64,000 nucleotides of DNA from Harmonia axyridis (GCF_914767665.1 NC_059503.1:62700352-62764351), one strand, 5' to 3'; numbered from the stretch's first letter, positions 44,290-56,144 are shown. Numbers and translations are program-made. The notes: a model not told the origin generated them from the letters alone.

Positions 44290-45240
44290 TAAACACTGAG
44301 TCAATGTAATATTAGTTCATTTACATTAATCCAACTGTGAATACTTACTTTTCTATTTCAGAAATTTGTATGGAAATTTTCAATGATTCTGAATCCATTA
44401 TTTGTGATAAATTTCAATCTTTTATTATCTTCCATCCAAAACAAAATAATTTCAGAAAACTTAAGAGCTTGAACTCGACCTTGGTATCTCTTTGAATTAA
44501 ATTTTATTGAGTAATTACCATCACATTTGCCTCACGTAATCAGATATTGATAATACCGCCTAATGGAGCATGCATTCATAATCTGAAGAAATATACGTTT
44601 GGGGCATCCACCATAATCTGCAAAGATCAACTTCTTGATTACTCCTAATTGGCTTAATTCGAAATTGGCCCCATGATTTCACTATAACGAAGAGGTAGCA
44701 GTCCAATTCACAGATTTTCTCCCGTTATTTTTCCTGAAGTGCGCAAGCTCAACTCTGCAGCATCCCCCGAGGACCAACCCCCGAATGTCAATACAGAGAA
44801 CGAATTGTCAACTTCTCGTTAACACCGTTACAACCTCGTGTTTATTTCTTGAATGAACAGACGTAAGGGGGTGCCACAAACGTAGAAACATCGTAGTATA
44901 GTTCTTTATGAGAATTTGAGGTGATTGAGATTCAGGAAGTTTTCTACGTGAAGAGAATGATACATATATTGTAAGGCTGATAAGCTGTTGAAACATTCGT
45001 GAGCGATAGAGTGCGATTTGTTGATTAATTTCAGGTGAGTATCGAATTTATTGGACTGGATGGATGAAATGAAGAAGTTATAGCAACTTTTTTAATAGAA
45101 TACTTTGAATATCTGATATACCTCAGAACAAACTTTTTTTCGCGAAATCTTACTTATCATAATCTAATTAGAAATCGCGATATTTATTGATTCATTGGTC
45201 AAGATAATTAATAGGTAGTTCCTGGTAGCTCTAACCTTCA
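44290..45240. other. No gene recognised
   Basis: No supported feature. Confidence 0.45.
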
Positions 45241-45242
45241 CT

Positions 45243-45872
45243 TGGATATAATAAAATATGCGACTCTTGATGGTTTATTTTCGTATACTCTGATAATGAT
45301 CATTATCATCAGTAAGGCTCTTATCGTTCCTATTACAAATAAGGTGAAAGATTCTCCGTCACCAGGAAAGAATAATTATAATGTACACCTTATTCAACTT
45401 TAACGTTCCAGGAATTATATTCCCTTCTTCAGGATAAAAAAAAGATTAATTAATCACAGGAAGCATATGATTAATTATATAGATAAATGAATGATGTTTC
45501 AATATGAATGCCAAACTACTAGCGCATCCACCAGCTACCAAACGAAAACAATCCTCTTTGATATAATAAAATATACGACTTTTGCTAGTTTATTTTCGTA
45601 TACTCTGATAATAATCATTATCATCAGTAAGGCTCTTATCGTTCCTATTACAAATAAGGCGAAAGATTTTCCGTCACCAGGAAAGAATAATTATAATGTA
45701 CACCTTATTCAACTATAACGTTTCAGGAATTATATTCCCTTCTTCAGGATAAAAAAAAGATTAATTAATCACAGGAAGCATATGATCAATTATATAGATA
45801 AGTGAATGATGTTTCAATATGAATGCCAAACTACTAGCGCATCCACCAGCTACCAAACAAAAACAGTCATAA
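45243..45872. repeat. Tandem duplication, two units of 315 bp
   Basis: Unit 1 is about 45243-45557 and unit 2 about 45558-45872, aligning at period 315 with few differences. Each holds the self-complementary word TGATAATGATCATTATCA (altered by one base in unit 2) and an identical ATGATGTTTCAATATGAATG segment. Non-coding. Confidence 0.85.
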
Positions 45873-46056
45873 AAATCAGACTGAAATTGAAGTTACACCA
45901 GCTCATCTTTATCACTATCAAATCAAAAAATTATGAAAAAATATTTCATAATAAAAATTCTATATCTCTGTTTGTTACATCATACAGGGTGATCAAACAA
46001 CATTTACTTATGAGTGAAATTTCATAGTTAATGAATTTGCAGTTTTTCACCATATA

Positions 46057-47610
46057 CAGGGTGGGCAAATAAGCGAGGTAAGCGGCTATATCTCAGGATC
46101 CACTCATCGTAGAGACTTGCGGTAAAAAATGTTACCACTAAAGTAAACAAAAGAAAACACTGAAAATTGTTTTGAAGTTCATACCTCTACGGCTAGGGGG
46201 TGTAATAGCTATCGTCGAGTAGAAAAGTGCATTTTACACGAAAACTTTTCATATTAAGTTGGAAAAAAAATATCATCACTGTAAACCTTGGAAAATTCTC
46301 TATCTGTTTGAATTGTCACTTTCGATTTTGCGACATCAAATAAGGGTGGGGGAAAGATAGAAATCTCACTGATTGAAATGTCTGTAACTTCAGTTTGGCT
46401 CAACATTTTTGAGCAAATTAGATCTTATTTGAGAGACAACATCTTGTTGATTAAGGAAAAAATATACTCATGATGAATTTGATTCAGCTGCTTCCGATAG
46501 GGAGCGCTGAGTCAGAAGTTCATTGTTTTGTTCATTTTTCTCTGAAACTTCAAATGTAATGATAGGATTTTCTTAACAGAAACAAAAATTTCATTGAATT
46601 TGCATGAAAAAACTTGAAGGTCGCAAAGCGATAATTTCAGGCGTTCTGAAATTATGGCCGAAAGAAGATATTCTTCAACTGATGCACTGCCACTGCGAAA
46701 AACCAAATTGAGTCTTCAAGTTCTAACAGAAACAGAAATCCCATCAAATATGTATGAAAAAACCAAAAGGTCGCAAAGCGATAGCTTCAGGCGTTCTGGA
46801 GTTATGGCCGAAAGAAGACACAATTTAGTTTTTCAGTGCATCAGTTGAAGAATATCTTTTTTCGTCCATAACTAGAGAACCCCTGAAGCTATCGCTTTGC
46901 GACCTTTTGGTTTTTTCATAAAAATTTGATGGGATTTCTGTTTCTGTTAGAACTTGAAGACTCAATTTGGTTTTTCGCAGTGCATCAGTTGAAGAATATC
47001 TTCCTTCGGCCATAACTTCAGAACGCCTGAAATTATCGCTTTGCGACCTTCAGGTTTTTTCATGCAAATTCAATGAAATTTTTGTTTCTGTTAAGAAAAT
47101 CCTATCATTACATTTGAAATTTCAGAGAAAAATGAACAAATCAATGAACTTCTGACTCAGCGCTCCCTATCGGAAGCAGCTGAATCAAATTCATCATGAG
47201 TATATTTTTTCCTTAATCAACAAGATGTTGTCTCTCAAATAAGATCTAATTTGCTCAAAAATGTTGAGCCAAACTGAAGTTACAGACATTTCAATCAGTG
47301 AGATTTCTATCTTTCCCCCACCCTTATTTGATGTCGCAAAATCGAAAGTGACAATTCAAACAGATAGAGAATTTTCCAAGGTTTACAGTGATGATATTTT
47401 TTTTCCAACTTAATATGAAAAGTTTTCGTGTAAAATGCATTTTTCTACTCGACGATAGCTATTACGCCCCCTAGCGGTGGAGGTATGAACTTCAAAACAA
47501 TTTCCAGTGTTTTCTTTTGTTTACTTTAGTGGTAAAATTTTTTACCGCAAGTCTCTACGATGAGTGGATCCTGAGATATAGCCGCTTACCTCGCTTATTT
47601 GCCCACCCTG
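46057..47610. mobile_element. Near-perfect giant palindrome, 1554 bp
   Basis: TA-flanked (46055-46056 and 47611-47612). The ends are CAGGGTGGGCAAATAAGCGA on both strands. Arms of about 760-770 bp pair almost throughout, leaving a loop of about 30 bp near 46820-46848. Each arm contains two direct repeats of a module of about 150 bp (AGGTCGCAAAGCGAT, TTATGGCCGAAAGAAGA). Frames such as 46512-46706 (minus) and 46967-47155 (plus) are mirror images caused by the symmetry and are not treated as genes. Confidence 0.93.
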
Positions 47611-47612
47611 TA

Positions 47613-49050
47613 CGTAAGAAAGCCTTCCTTACATTTTTCTTCAATTGAAAAAACAGTACTAGCAAAATTAAATACTATATTTCCAGTGATATCGGACAAC
47701 TCTGTAGGTACGTGAACATTATGAATTTTTATTATTATTTATGACTGAATAGAATATTAGTGTTTGAGTTCAGATGAAGATATAAAATTAGAAGGAAGTA
47801 TTCTTATTGAAAGGCTTCTCCATCTAAAAAAACTCTTTCATCCTTCATTTTCATCAGAAGATAATCAGATATTATAATCAAATCTGAAAACAAAAAAAGT
47901 AAAAAACTAGAAAGGAGTATTGAATGTTATACTCTATTCTATTCTATAATACATTAAATGAAAACAATTGTATTGATAAAAATCATATTGAAATTCCTTG
48001 GCCAAGGAGTATTAGGGGATTCGTACATATTAATTACGAAAATAAGAAAAATTTGAAAGTATTAAAAAATACTCCGTTTATTTCACCAATTCAACATCAC
48101 TAACTAATGATTTTTCAACATAACAAGCCAGAGTCAATTCATAGATTTCTGTATATACGTAATATTATAGCATAATTTTATTACAGTTCTTGGATAGACG
48201 CTATTTCATTGACTACCCCAATTGAGGGTATTTATTACACAGTTGTCATTTCATTTTGAATTTTAAAATGGTGGAGATAGATTCATATAACAAAAATTCA
48301 ATCACTTTTCCTATTTTTATTGGAAATTGAATTTCTAAGTGAAAAAATCGACCACAATTATGAGAATGTTGTAAAAGAGATATACTTCATGCACTTCAAA
48401 TCTCAGTAGCTCAAAGTCTTTTTTTATATTGTAGAGCGCCTGGCCTTATGAATATACTCTCGAGAGACTTATTTTTGAATCGATAATAATGGTTATTCAT
48501 GATCATCAATCAGATGTTTAAAGGTACACACAAGATTGTTTCAATGCGATAATTGGATGAGAATTATGATATACGTTGCACCAGCAGCTACAAACTGAAA
48601 TAGCAAAAATGATTATAAGGAGTATGATAGCATTTTCGAGGAGTTCAACATACAGAATGTAAAAAAGTTTTATTCAATGGGAAAAATCCATATCCCGATA
48701 GTTGCAACTTGGTAGTCTGAAACCTCATCGATATAAACTGCATGTACAGTATTTCTTTATGAAATTTTTCATTTTCCACATGTTCATTCCAAACATCATG
48801 TAATAAGACAACAGATTGATTAGCCTATAAATTTAAGAAGAATTATTTGTAGGTGCGAATAGTATTCGATTCAGTAATATTATAGAAATGAATGTTCAAT
48901 AATTTCATTTAATTTTCTAATAATGGAACAATTTTGCAGCTATAACTTTGATCCTTAGCTTCATCCATACTAAACGTCTATAAAAACTCCTTTTTGAGCT
49001 CTCAATTCTATATATTTGTCAAAAATATTTTTCTCAAAATATTTTGTTGA
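47613..49050. other. No gene recognised
   Basis: AT-rich, no supported feature. Confidence 0.45.
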
Positions 49051-50088
49051 ATATCGGGTGTCCCAAGGTGAGTGGCCTATTAGATTATTATGGAAACTAT
49101 TGATGGTAAAGATTTCAAATTTTGTGGATAGATATTTGGCCATGTAAGGTACATTTTTAAAATAATTTCACATTTCCAGTGTTGCCGGATGTACGACAAT
49201 TTGGCAACAACTTTGTTATTTTGAATAGGACATCCGGTATTTCTATTTTTTTTATGATACTCCATAAAATATTGAATCTATTCACTCTTACTTGTCCATC
49301 CCTATCTTCAACGGTTTTTGAGTTATTAATTATTTTTCGAAATTTTTGATCAAATTGGCGTATTACGAAAATGACTCTAGTTCGTTCAATATTTGAGATT
49401 TAAGTCAGAAATTTTGCAAGTCGTTAGATATTGATCTGATCTGTGTCACTGCTCTTGAATTATGGTTGTCAATAATACAGGACGGACCAAAAAAAATCAT
49501 CATTTGCCAAGTTACAAAATTGTAAAAAAGTCTATTTTTTCAAATTAGACACCTTGTATATTTTGCAATTTTTGGAATCAGTACAACACACTCTACAATT
49601 TTTCTATTCACGTCCCTATACCTATCTCAACTGGATTCCGAGTTATATGTGTATATCTTTCTTGAGTCATTATTTATAGAAAAACCTCGGAACAAAACAC
49701 CTGTTAGGCAATTATTGTTTATTTTGACATTTATGGATTGAACTGATTCATTGATATATCGATCTATGAACCACATAGAGAACATAACAATACAAAAGAT
49801 ATTAACACTTATTGAATCAATGTGAAATCTAATAAACGCATATACCTCGGAATCCATTTGAGATAGGTATAGGGACGTGAATAGAAAAATTGTAGAGTGT
49901 GTTGTACTGATTCCAAAAATTGAAAAATATACTAGGTGTCTAATTTGAAAAAATAGACTTTTTCACAATTTTGTAACTTGGCAAATGATGAATTTTTTTG
50001 GTCCGTCCTGTATTATTGACAACCATAATTCAAGAGCAGTGACACAGATCAGATCAAAATCTAACGACTTGCAAAATTTCTGACTTAA

Positions 50089-51353
50089 CCCTACACTGCC
50101 TATTGTATCAAATCAGATAAAACCAAATAAACTTCATTTAAAGTTATCTTATTTAGCAATTTCTTACATATAACGCACCGTATCATATTTGATACATCCT
50201 TATTTCAAGATTCAATACGTTTCATAATACATTTCCGCGCGCTAATACCATCTGTGGCATGTTTATGTTTCAAAATGGTAGCTGGTTGATATCATATCCA
50301 GTGTGAGGTGATTGAGATTTGTTTATCCTTCGAATTTTCGTAAAGTTGCATTATAAAAAATGTTTTTACTTGGATAAAGGTGAGATATATCAAATATAAC
50401 ATAATTTCATTCATTTATACCATGTGATATTATTATATTCGACATAATTTCAGTTGTATCAAATTTGATACATAGCGCATATTTGAATTGAAAAAGAGTT
50501 GATGAAAGAACCTAGAGACTCTTCGCATGAATATATCTGCAATATCGATGGAGTTGACATAACATCTGTAGTATGGCTAGATAATGAGCCAGTTATTTTT
50601 CTTTCAACATTCAAAGGGAAAATGCCTCTAAAAGAAGTGAAAAGGTGGGACAGAAAATCAAAAAAGTATGTGAATATTGAGTGTCCAAACCTAGTCCCGG
50701 AATACAATGCTCATATGGGAGGCGTTGATGCCATGGACAGTTATATTGGCAGAAATAAAATTAAAATTAGATCTGAGAAATGGTCTTTTTTACCATTTAG
50801 TCGACATGACCTTAGTAATTACATGGTTGCTCCACAAGAGGTTTGGTAAGCAAGAGCTCAAACAGGTTGATGTTCGGCTAGAAATAGCAGAATGACTCTG
50901 TAAGTCACAAAATGGAAACAAGAAACGAGGTAGACCATCCAAGGATTCCGTCGAAAATATCCTTGTTGCGAAAAAGAAAAAGTCCACAGTGTTTTCGCAT
51001 GTTCCTCCGAAGGACGTCAGGACCGATTCTATTGGCCACTGGCCTACCTATGATGATGTGGAGATAAAGATTTAAATTTCCTTCTTGCAAATCATTCTCT
51101 CATTTGAAATGTTCAAAATGTGGTGTTCATTTGTGTCTCAACAAGAATAATAATTGTTTTGTTAATTTACACAATTCTTGAAAATGTATTCTCATATGCA
51201 TTATGTATCAAATTTGATACAACTAATGTTTTTCAAAAATAAAACTTAATAAAAACTCTAGAATTTTTTTATTATTTTTTTATACTTCCTCTCAATACTA
51301 TGAATCGAAATTATATTTTTTTCAACAAAAAACAAAATTCGAGAAGTGTAGGG
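50089..51353 (+). mobile_element. piggyBac-like element, internally deleted
   Basis: TTAA direct repeats at 50085-50088 and 51354-51357, with short inverted ends CCCTACACT. This is the exact target signature of piggyBac transposases. It carries only the 3' third of a transposase gene. Several copies of the palindromic word GTATCAAATTTGATAC lie near both ends. Confidence 0.92.
50470..51075 (+). pseudogene. piggyBac transposase C-terminal remnant
   Basis: Reads MKEPRDSSHEYICNIDGVDI, VVWLDNEPVIFLSTFKGKMP, VKRWDRKSKKYVNIECPN and EYNAHMGGVDAMDSYIGR, the region around the last catalytic aspartate (in GGVD) of piggyBac transposases. A frameshift near 50845 and a stop after RLEIAE interrupt it. The tail KKRGRPSKDS to WPTYDDVEIKI ends at TAA 51073-51075. 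The DNA-binding and first catalytic parts are missing. Confidence 0.88.
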
Positions 51354-51829
51354 TTAAATCTCAAATATTGAACGAACTAGAGTCATTTTCGTAATACGCC
51401 AATTTGATCAAAAATTTCGAAAAATAATTAATAACTCAAAAACCGTTGAAGATAGGGATGGAAAAGTAAGAGTGAATAGATTTAATATTTTTTGGAGTAT
51501 CATAAAAAAAATAGAAATACCGGATGTCCTATTCAAAATAATAAAGTTGTTGCCAAATTGTGGTACATCCGGCAACACTGGAAATGTGAAAATATTTTAA
51601 AAATGTACCTAACATGGCCAAATATCTATCCACAAAATTTGAAATTTTTACCATCAATAGTTTCCATAATAATCTAATAGGCCACTCACCTTGGGACACC
51701 CGATATATTCCAAAACTTTAGGAATTCTAGTATAGTTTCAATTCACCTCTACATTTTTATTATAACCCTATTAGATTTCATGAATTTTCTGTCAACATTA
51801 AATTCGATATCCTAATTAAGTTTGTTTTC

Positions 51830-51972
51830 AAGCTTAAATTTATATAAATTGAAATGTAAAATTTGCCTGAGAAGACTCAGTGTTGGCATGAAGGAAATGG
51901 ACTGCCATCTTCAAATTATGGAAAGGCAAAACATCTCCAGAAAAATGAAACACGACAAACATAAATACTCAC
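51830..51972 (-). pseudogene. Possible degraded 3' end of the gustatory receptor
   Basis: Just past exon 2 a different minus-strand frame reads LEMFCLSII, a stop, then WQSISFMPTLSLLRQIL. The LEMF-x-L-x-II start resembles the penultimate segment of gustatory receptors, but frame changes and a stop intervene and the closing TYhhhhhQF motif is not seen. This may be chance, or the gene may be broken here. Confidence 0.25.
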
Positions 51973-52697
51973 TTTGTCAGATAATGAACTCCAGATTGAA
52001 ATGATAGAATAATTTTTGAATATTTCATAACTGATCAAAACACAATACAGTATCCAATGTCCATTAAAATCTACAGTATCTAGAAGGCAGTAAAAATTAG
52101 CTACAATGCATATGAAATTTGCTGCCATCCAAATCACGATATCAAAAGAAAAAGTAGAATTGAACTTTATAATTATTTCAGATAGTTCATAGTGGATTAA
52201 TGAAATTTTTTTCAAGTTCCCAATTTGTTCTTTCAATTCTCGGACTTGTAATGTTTGTTTTTTATTCACATCAATTCTTTTCATAATTTCCGATATGCTA
52301 GAAATTCTATCACATTCATTTGATATTTGGTTACTCAAGTTAGAAAATATTAGTTGAATATTTCCCCAAAATAAATCCATGAAATCACATTCCAAAGCTT
52401 GGTAAAACCTGTAAACTATCCATATCATTAAGTTTAAGGCACTCAATTGAGTCAGGTTTTCATGATCATACGAAATCAGTAGCATGGTTGTAATATAAGC
52501 GGTTGTTATTGAAGTAAAATATCCAAATCTTTTTTTCTTCCCCTCTTTGGTGTTGCTTTTCACTATGACGTTCTGGTGACTCAAAAAATTTATCAATATG
52601 TCATAATCTGACCTGTGTAAAAATTTCCATATAAGTCTCATCATTAAACTTAAAAATTCAGATACTTTGACGATTCGTACAACAAAATTACCCAGAG
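51973..52697 (-). CDS. Gustatory-receptor-like protein, exon 2
   Basis: Acceptor TTTTTTTCAG before 52697 and possible donor GTGAGT after 51973; 241 codons plus two bases. It has several hydrophobic spans (YFTSITTAYITTMLLISY, LNLMIWIVYRFYQAL, FDIVIWMAANFICIVANFY, WILYCVLISYEIF) separated by a charged intracellular loop with a coiled-coil stretch. LKKISLIHYELSEIIIKFNS matches the conserved region before TM5 in insect gustatory receptors, seven-TM ligand-gated cation channels of taste neurons. Together with exon 1 this is 304 residues. A complete receptor needs roughly 70-90 more, not found with confidence. Confidence 0.72.
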
Positions 52698-52749
52698 CTG
52701 AAAAAAATTATTTGGTATTCAGAATATTGCAGAAATAATGGTTACTTAC

Positions 52750-52936
52750 ATCGAACCCAGATTGCAGATATGCCCGAAAATCCTGTTATAAAACTCCATG
52801 ATATAAATATATAAAACAATCCAGTAAAAATCAATGTTTTATTGTGATTACTACCATTTTTGAGAAATGTAACACCACTTATGTTCAATATCCAAAGTAA
52901 CCATTTCGGTAAAAGAAAATGAAGATCAGAAGACAT
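52750..52936 (-). CDS. Gustatory-receptor-like protein, exon 1
   Basis: ATG at 52936, 62 codons plus one base. Donor GTAAGT starts at 52749 and the frame joins in phase to exon 2 across an intron of 52 bases. It begins MSSDLHFLLPKWLLWILNIS, the short cytosolic N-terminus with an aromatic/hydrophobic patch common in these receptors. The first membrane span follows (LIFTGLFYIFISWSFITGF). Confidence 0.68.
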
Positions 52937-52939
52937 GAA

Positions 52940-55015
52940 ATATAAGCTTTCGGTGTTGTTTTGACTTTGTACGTAGTTATTTTGAATGAAAATAATAGAA
53001 CTAACAGTTACATTATCAATCGATGGTAATGTTTATGCATAAAAAATTCATCAGTCCCTCGTTTTATTGAATAACTATATGGCTATATATCAATATCTAG
53101 GTGACATAATGACAAAAGAAATAATTAATTATATCGATTAGACTAGACCTTCAATAAAACAGGCAGAAATATAGATTTCAAATATTGAGAAAAGAGGTTG
53201 AAGAAAAGTTGATTCAACACTTTTAACTAAGAAATGCTTTATTTCTCTGGAATATTTGAGGCACTCATTAATGGTATGTAGTTTTCCTCACGTATTAAAA
53301 ATATTTCATCATGAGTATTTTATCATCAACTTACGTTTTCAGATTCAATACATTTTCACTGAAGAATGAATAAATATGAAATAATATCTGATAAGCAGTA
53401 ATAGTTTCTTTCAAAAAACTATACGGAACACATACAATAGAAAATCTCCAGGCCCAGATGATATGCACAACTTCTGGCTGGAGAAATTTTGGTGTTTGCA
53501 AGTAAACATTGTCGTAAAAAATTCTCTCCGATTACCCTCCCAAGAAAAAAGAGATCTACGCCCTTGTAGGTTGAATACATATGTTTATATTTTGTGTTTT
53601 TGGTTTACGGTTATTTCCTTGTTGGGATATTTTCTTAAATCACAACATAGATAAATGTTTGTCAAGTATTGAAGCTAATTTAAATTTTTGGAACCCAATT
53701 TTATCAATTTGTTTCTGTATGCTTTCTCCAGTAGCTTGGTTCTTCTTATCAACCAAGATTCAATTATTTTCTGTAATTGGGTGATTCACCTGTTGACAAT
53801 AAAGGACTTATTTTAATTATTAAAAATAAAGGATTTATTTTTAGGTTTTCAGGCTTAAATTTCATGTACTTATCCCCCGAAGAAGTGAAAATGTTATCTC
53901 CAAGACTTTGGGTTTTTGTTAAAATGTTTATAGATCAATACATAATTATTTTCATATTCATATTTTCGATATTATTATTGATGAATCTTATTTCAAATAA
54001 TATTTCCCACAATGTGAAATCAACTGTTTTTCTGGATGATGTCCGACCTACGAATAGTAAATATTATGATTTTCGATATTTTGGTAGAGTGGAGTTTTCC
54101 AGATCAATATTCTTCATTTGGCTGCATTTAATAAAATTCTGTTGGGATAACCTTGTGTACGAAATGAACCTCATCATATTTTCACACCACATATTCTATT
54201 TGCACCATTAATTCGAGCAATGTGACAATGACATCACTGCTTCTGCAAATAAACCTAAAAGCATGGGGAAGGATGAATAAACAGAAAATATCCAGACGCG
54301 AATATGAAATTCACTTAAAAAATCTCAACAGAATTCATTGCTATTCATTTCGGTGAATGGGGCAAGCAAGTTGAGATTTGCTTGTCCTGATAAAATCTAT
54401 GAACTCTGTGTAAAAATTCCCATTTGAAGAATTACATTTGTATCGGATGTGAATAGAGGGTGAGTAATTAACAATACATGCAGTCAATTTGTTGGGTAGG
54501 TCATAATAAAAGCTATTAGTGCAAAAATGTAATCTCGTATAAAATTTTCTTCAACTCCATTTACATTCCTTCTTGTTACAAATCGGATTAATTGATTAGT
54601 TGAAGAATCAAAGAAATTAGAACGTTTAAGTACAACCGAATCATTTTTTTAAGAAGAAAATTTCCTGAACTTTCGTCTGTGAATTAACGTGGTGAAGAAA
54701 ATATTATTTTCAATCTCATTTTCTTGTATTATCTATAATATAAGACATTCTTCTCAGATTTCTGAAAAATTTTCTGCCATCTGTAAAATGATTTAACCGT
54801 TCTTTATATTGAATATAGTTTCTATCAGTCTATTTTGCTTCCAATTTCAGTTTGATAAAAATTGTAGGTATATTAAATATTGAAAAAACACATTATTTTT
54901 AGAGGAAATAAACTAATCTGAAGGCTAGATTTCCTCGAAATTCCTCCACTCGTGAAAACTTTTTTAATTTTTGTGGAATGTAGTTCTCTCGTCAGCATAA
55001 TAACATTTACCTTAT
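52940..55015. other. No gene; possible RT relic at 53416-53490
   Basis: Mostly AT-rich non-coding DNA. At 53416-53490 the plus strand reads NRKSPGPDDMHNFWLEKFW, like the KSPGPD segment at the start of some LINE reverse transcriptases, with nothing RT-like on either side. Long frames at 53581-54211 are hydrophobic and low-complexity and I do not treat them as genes. Confidence 0.35.
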
Positions 55016-55018
55016 ATA

Positions 55019-55953
55019 GGGTGTTTTTTTCGAGGTATATAACTTTAAGTTGGCATTACTGTTCAAGATGGCGACAGATTTAACAACTGTTAAGTGATTT
55101 ATTCTCAGTTTGGTTTGGCAATTTATCATGAATTGACACACGCCTAAACAACTCTTGCAAATAGTGCAATTTTATTTCTAAAATAATGGTTCTGTGCGGA
55201 ATATGTATCGCGCACTACGTCTATTTTATTTTGTTTAGCGATGAAGCGCAATTCTGGTTGAATGGCTACGTCAACAAATAAAACTGCCGCATTTGGAGTG
55301 AAGCTAATCCTCAAGTGTACCTCGAAACACCGTTACATCCAGAAAAACTGACTGTTTGGTGCTCTTTATGGGCTGGTGGAATCATTGGTCCGTAGTTCTT
55401 TAAAAACGATGATGGCCAGAATGTTACAGTCAATGGTGATCGGTATAGAGACATGATTACTAACTTTTTCATTCCTGAATTTAACAACCATGATGTCCAG
55501 GAGCTGTGGTTCCAACAAGACGGCGCAACATGTCACACAGCTCGTGCCACAATCGATTTATTGAAAGACACGTTTGGTGACCACCTAATTTCACGTTTTG
55601 GACCTGTGAATTGGCCTCCAAGATCTTGTGATTTAACACCGCTAGACTACTTTCTGTGGGGCTATGTAAATTCATTGGTCAGTGCGGATAAGCCACAAAC
55701 CCTTGACCATTTGGAAGACAACATTCGCCGTGTTATTGCCGATATACGGCCACAAATGTTGGAAAAAGTCATCGAAAATTGGACGTCCAGATTGGACTAC
55801 ATCCGAGCCAGCCGTGGCGGTCATATGCCAGAAATCATATTTAAAATGTAATGCCATAAGATTATCTTGCGGATAAATAAAATTCATGTCAATCGAATAA
55901 TCCATCGTTGTTTTATTGTAATTTAAAGTTCTACAGCTCTAAAAAAAACACTT
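55019..55953 (+). mobile_element. DD41D mariner-like element, internally deleted (copy 7, fullest 3' end)
   Basis: 935 bp with both ends (GGGTGTTTTTTTCGAGGTAT at left), flanked by TATA-rich DNA. It shows the shared deletion junction. Stops occur in the first half (for example after YVNK and in the GGIIGP segment). Confidence 0.92.
55453..55851 (+). pseudogene. DD41D transposase C-terminal remnant, 132 codons
   Basis: Carries the second catalytic aspartate (WFQQDGATCHTAR) and the third (LTPLDYFLWGYVNSL), 41 residues apart, which defines the DD41D family. It reaches the natural C-terminus MPEIIFKM. The N-terminal DNA-binding half and the link to the first aspartate are lost upstream. Confidence 0.88.
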
Positions 55954-56144
55954 TTTATATATATTCACACAAGGAGTTTACCAAGATCATTCTTTCATGT
56001 CTCAAATTAATTCATACAGAAAAAAATGTATGAGATGATAGTTATATGATGATATAATATTGAGCGAATAACTTATATCATTAGTATTATTTAAAAATCA
56101 AAATTGCAGGAATTATGAACTTCAATTATTGTTTTTTGTTTCAG

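Larger units (their letters stand above)
49054..51703. mobile_element. Palindromic element split by a piggyBac insertion
   Basis: TA-flanked (49052-49053 and 51704-51705). Ends TCGGGTGTCCCAAGGTGAGT are inverted copies. The left arm is 49054 to about 49650; the right arm is about 49830-50084 plus 51358-51703. Without the piggyBac it is about 1.38 kb with a loop of about 170 bp. Outer sections such as ACATCCGG and CCAAGTTACAAAATTGT words pair across the whole length. Confidence 0.9.

Noticed and set aside
45483..46027. Frames repeated in both units of the 315-bp duplication
   Set aside because: They share sequence because of the duplication, diverge in frame after it and show no protein features.
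46512..47155. Two similar 62-64-codon frames on opposite strands reading VFRS...VEEYL
   Set aside because: They are mirror images caused by the palindrome, with no known domain or start context.
53581..54211. Hydrophobic frames that could be membrane proteins
   Set aside because: Low-complexity AT-rich translation, no family motifs, and no consistent splice sites.
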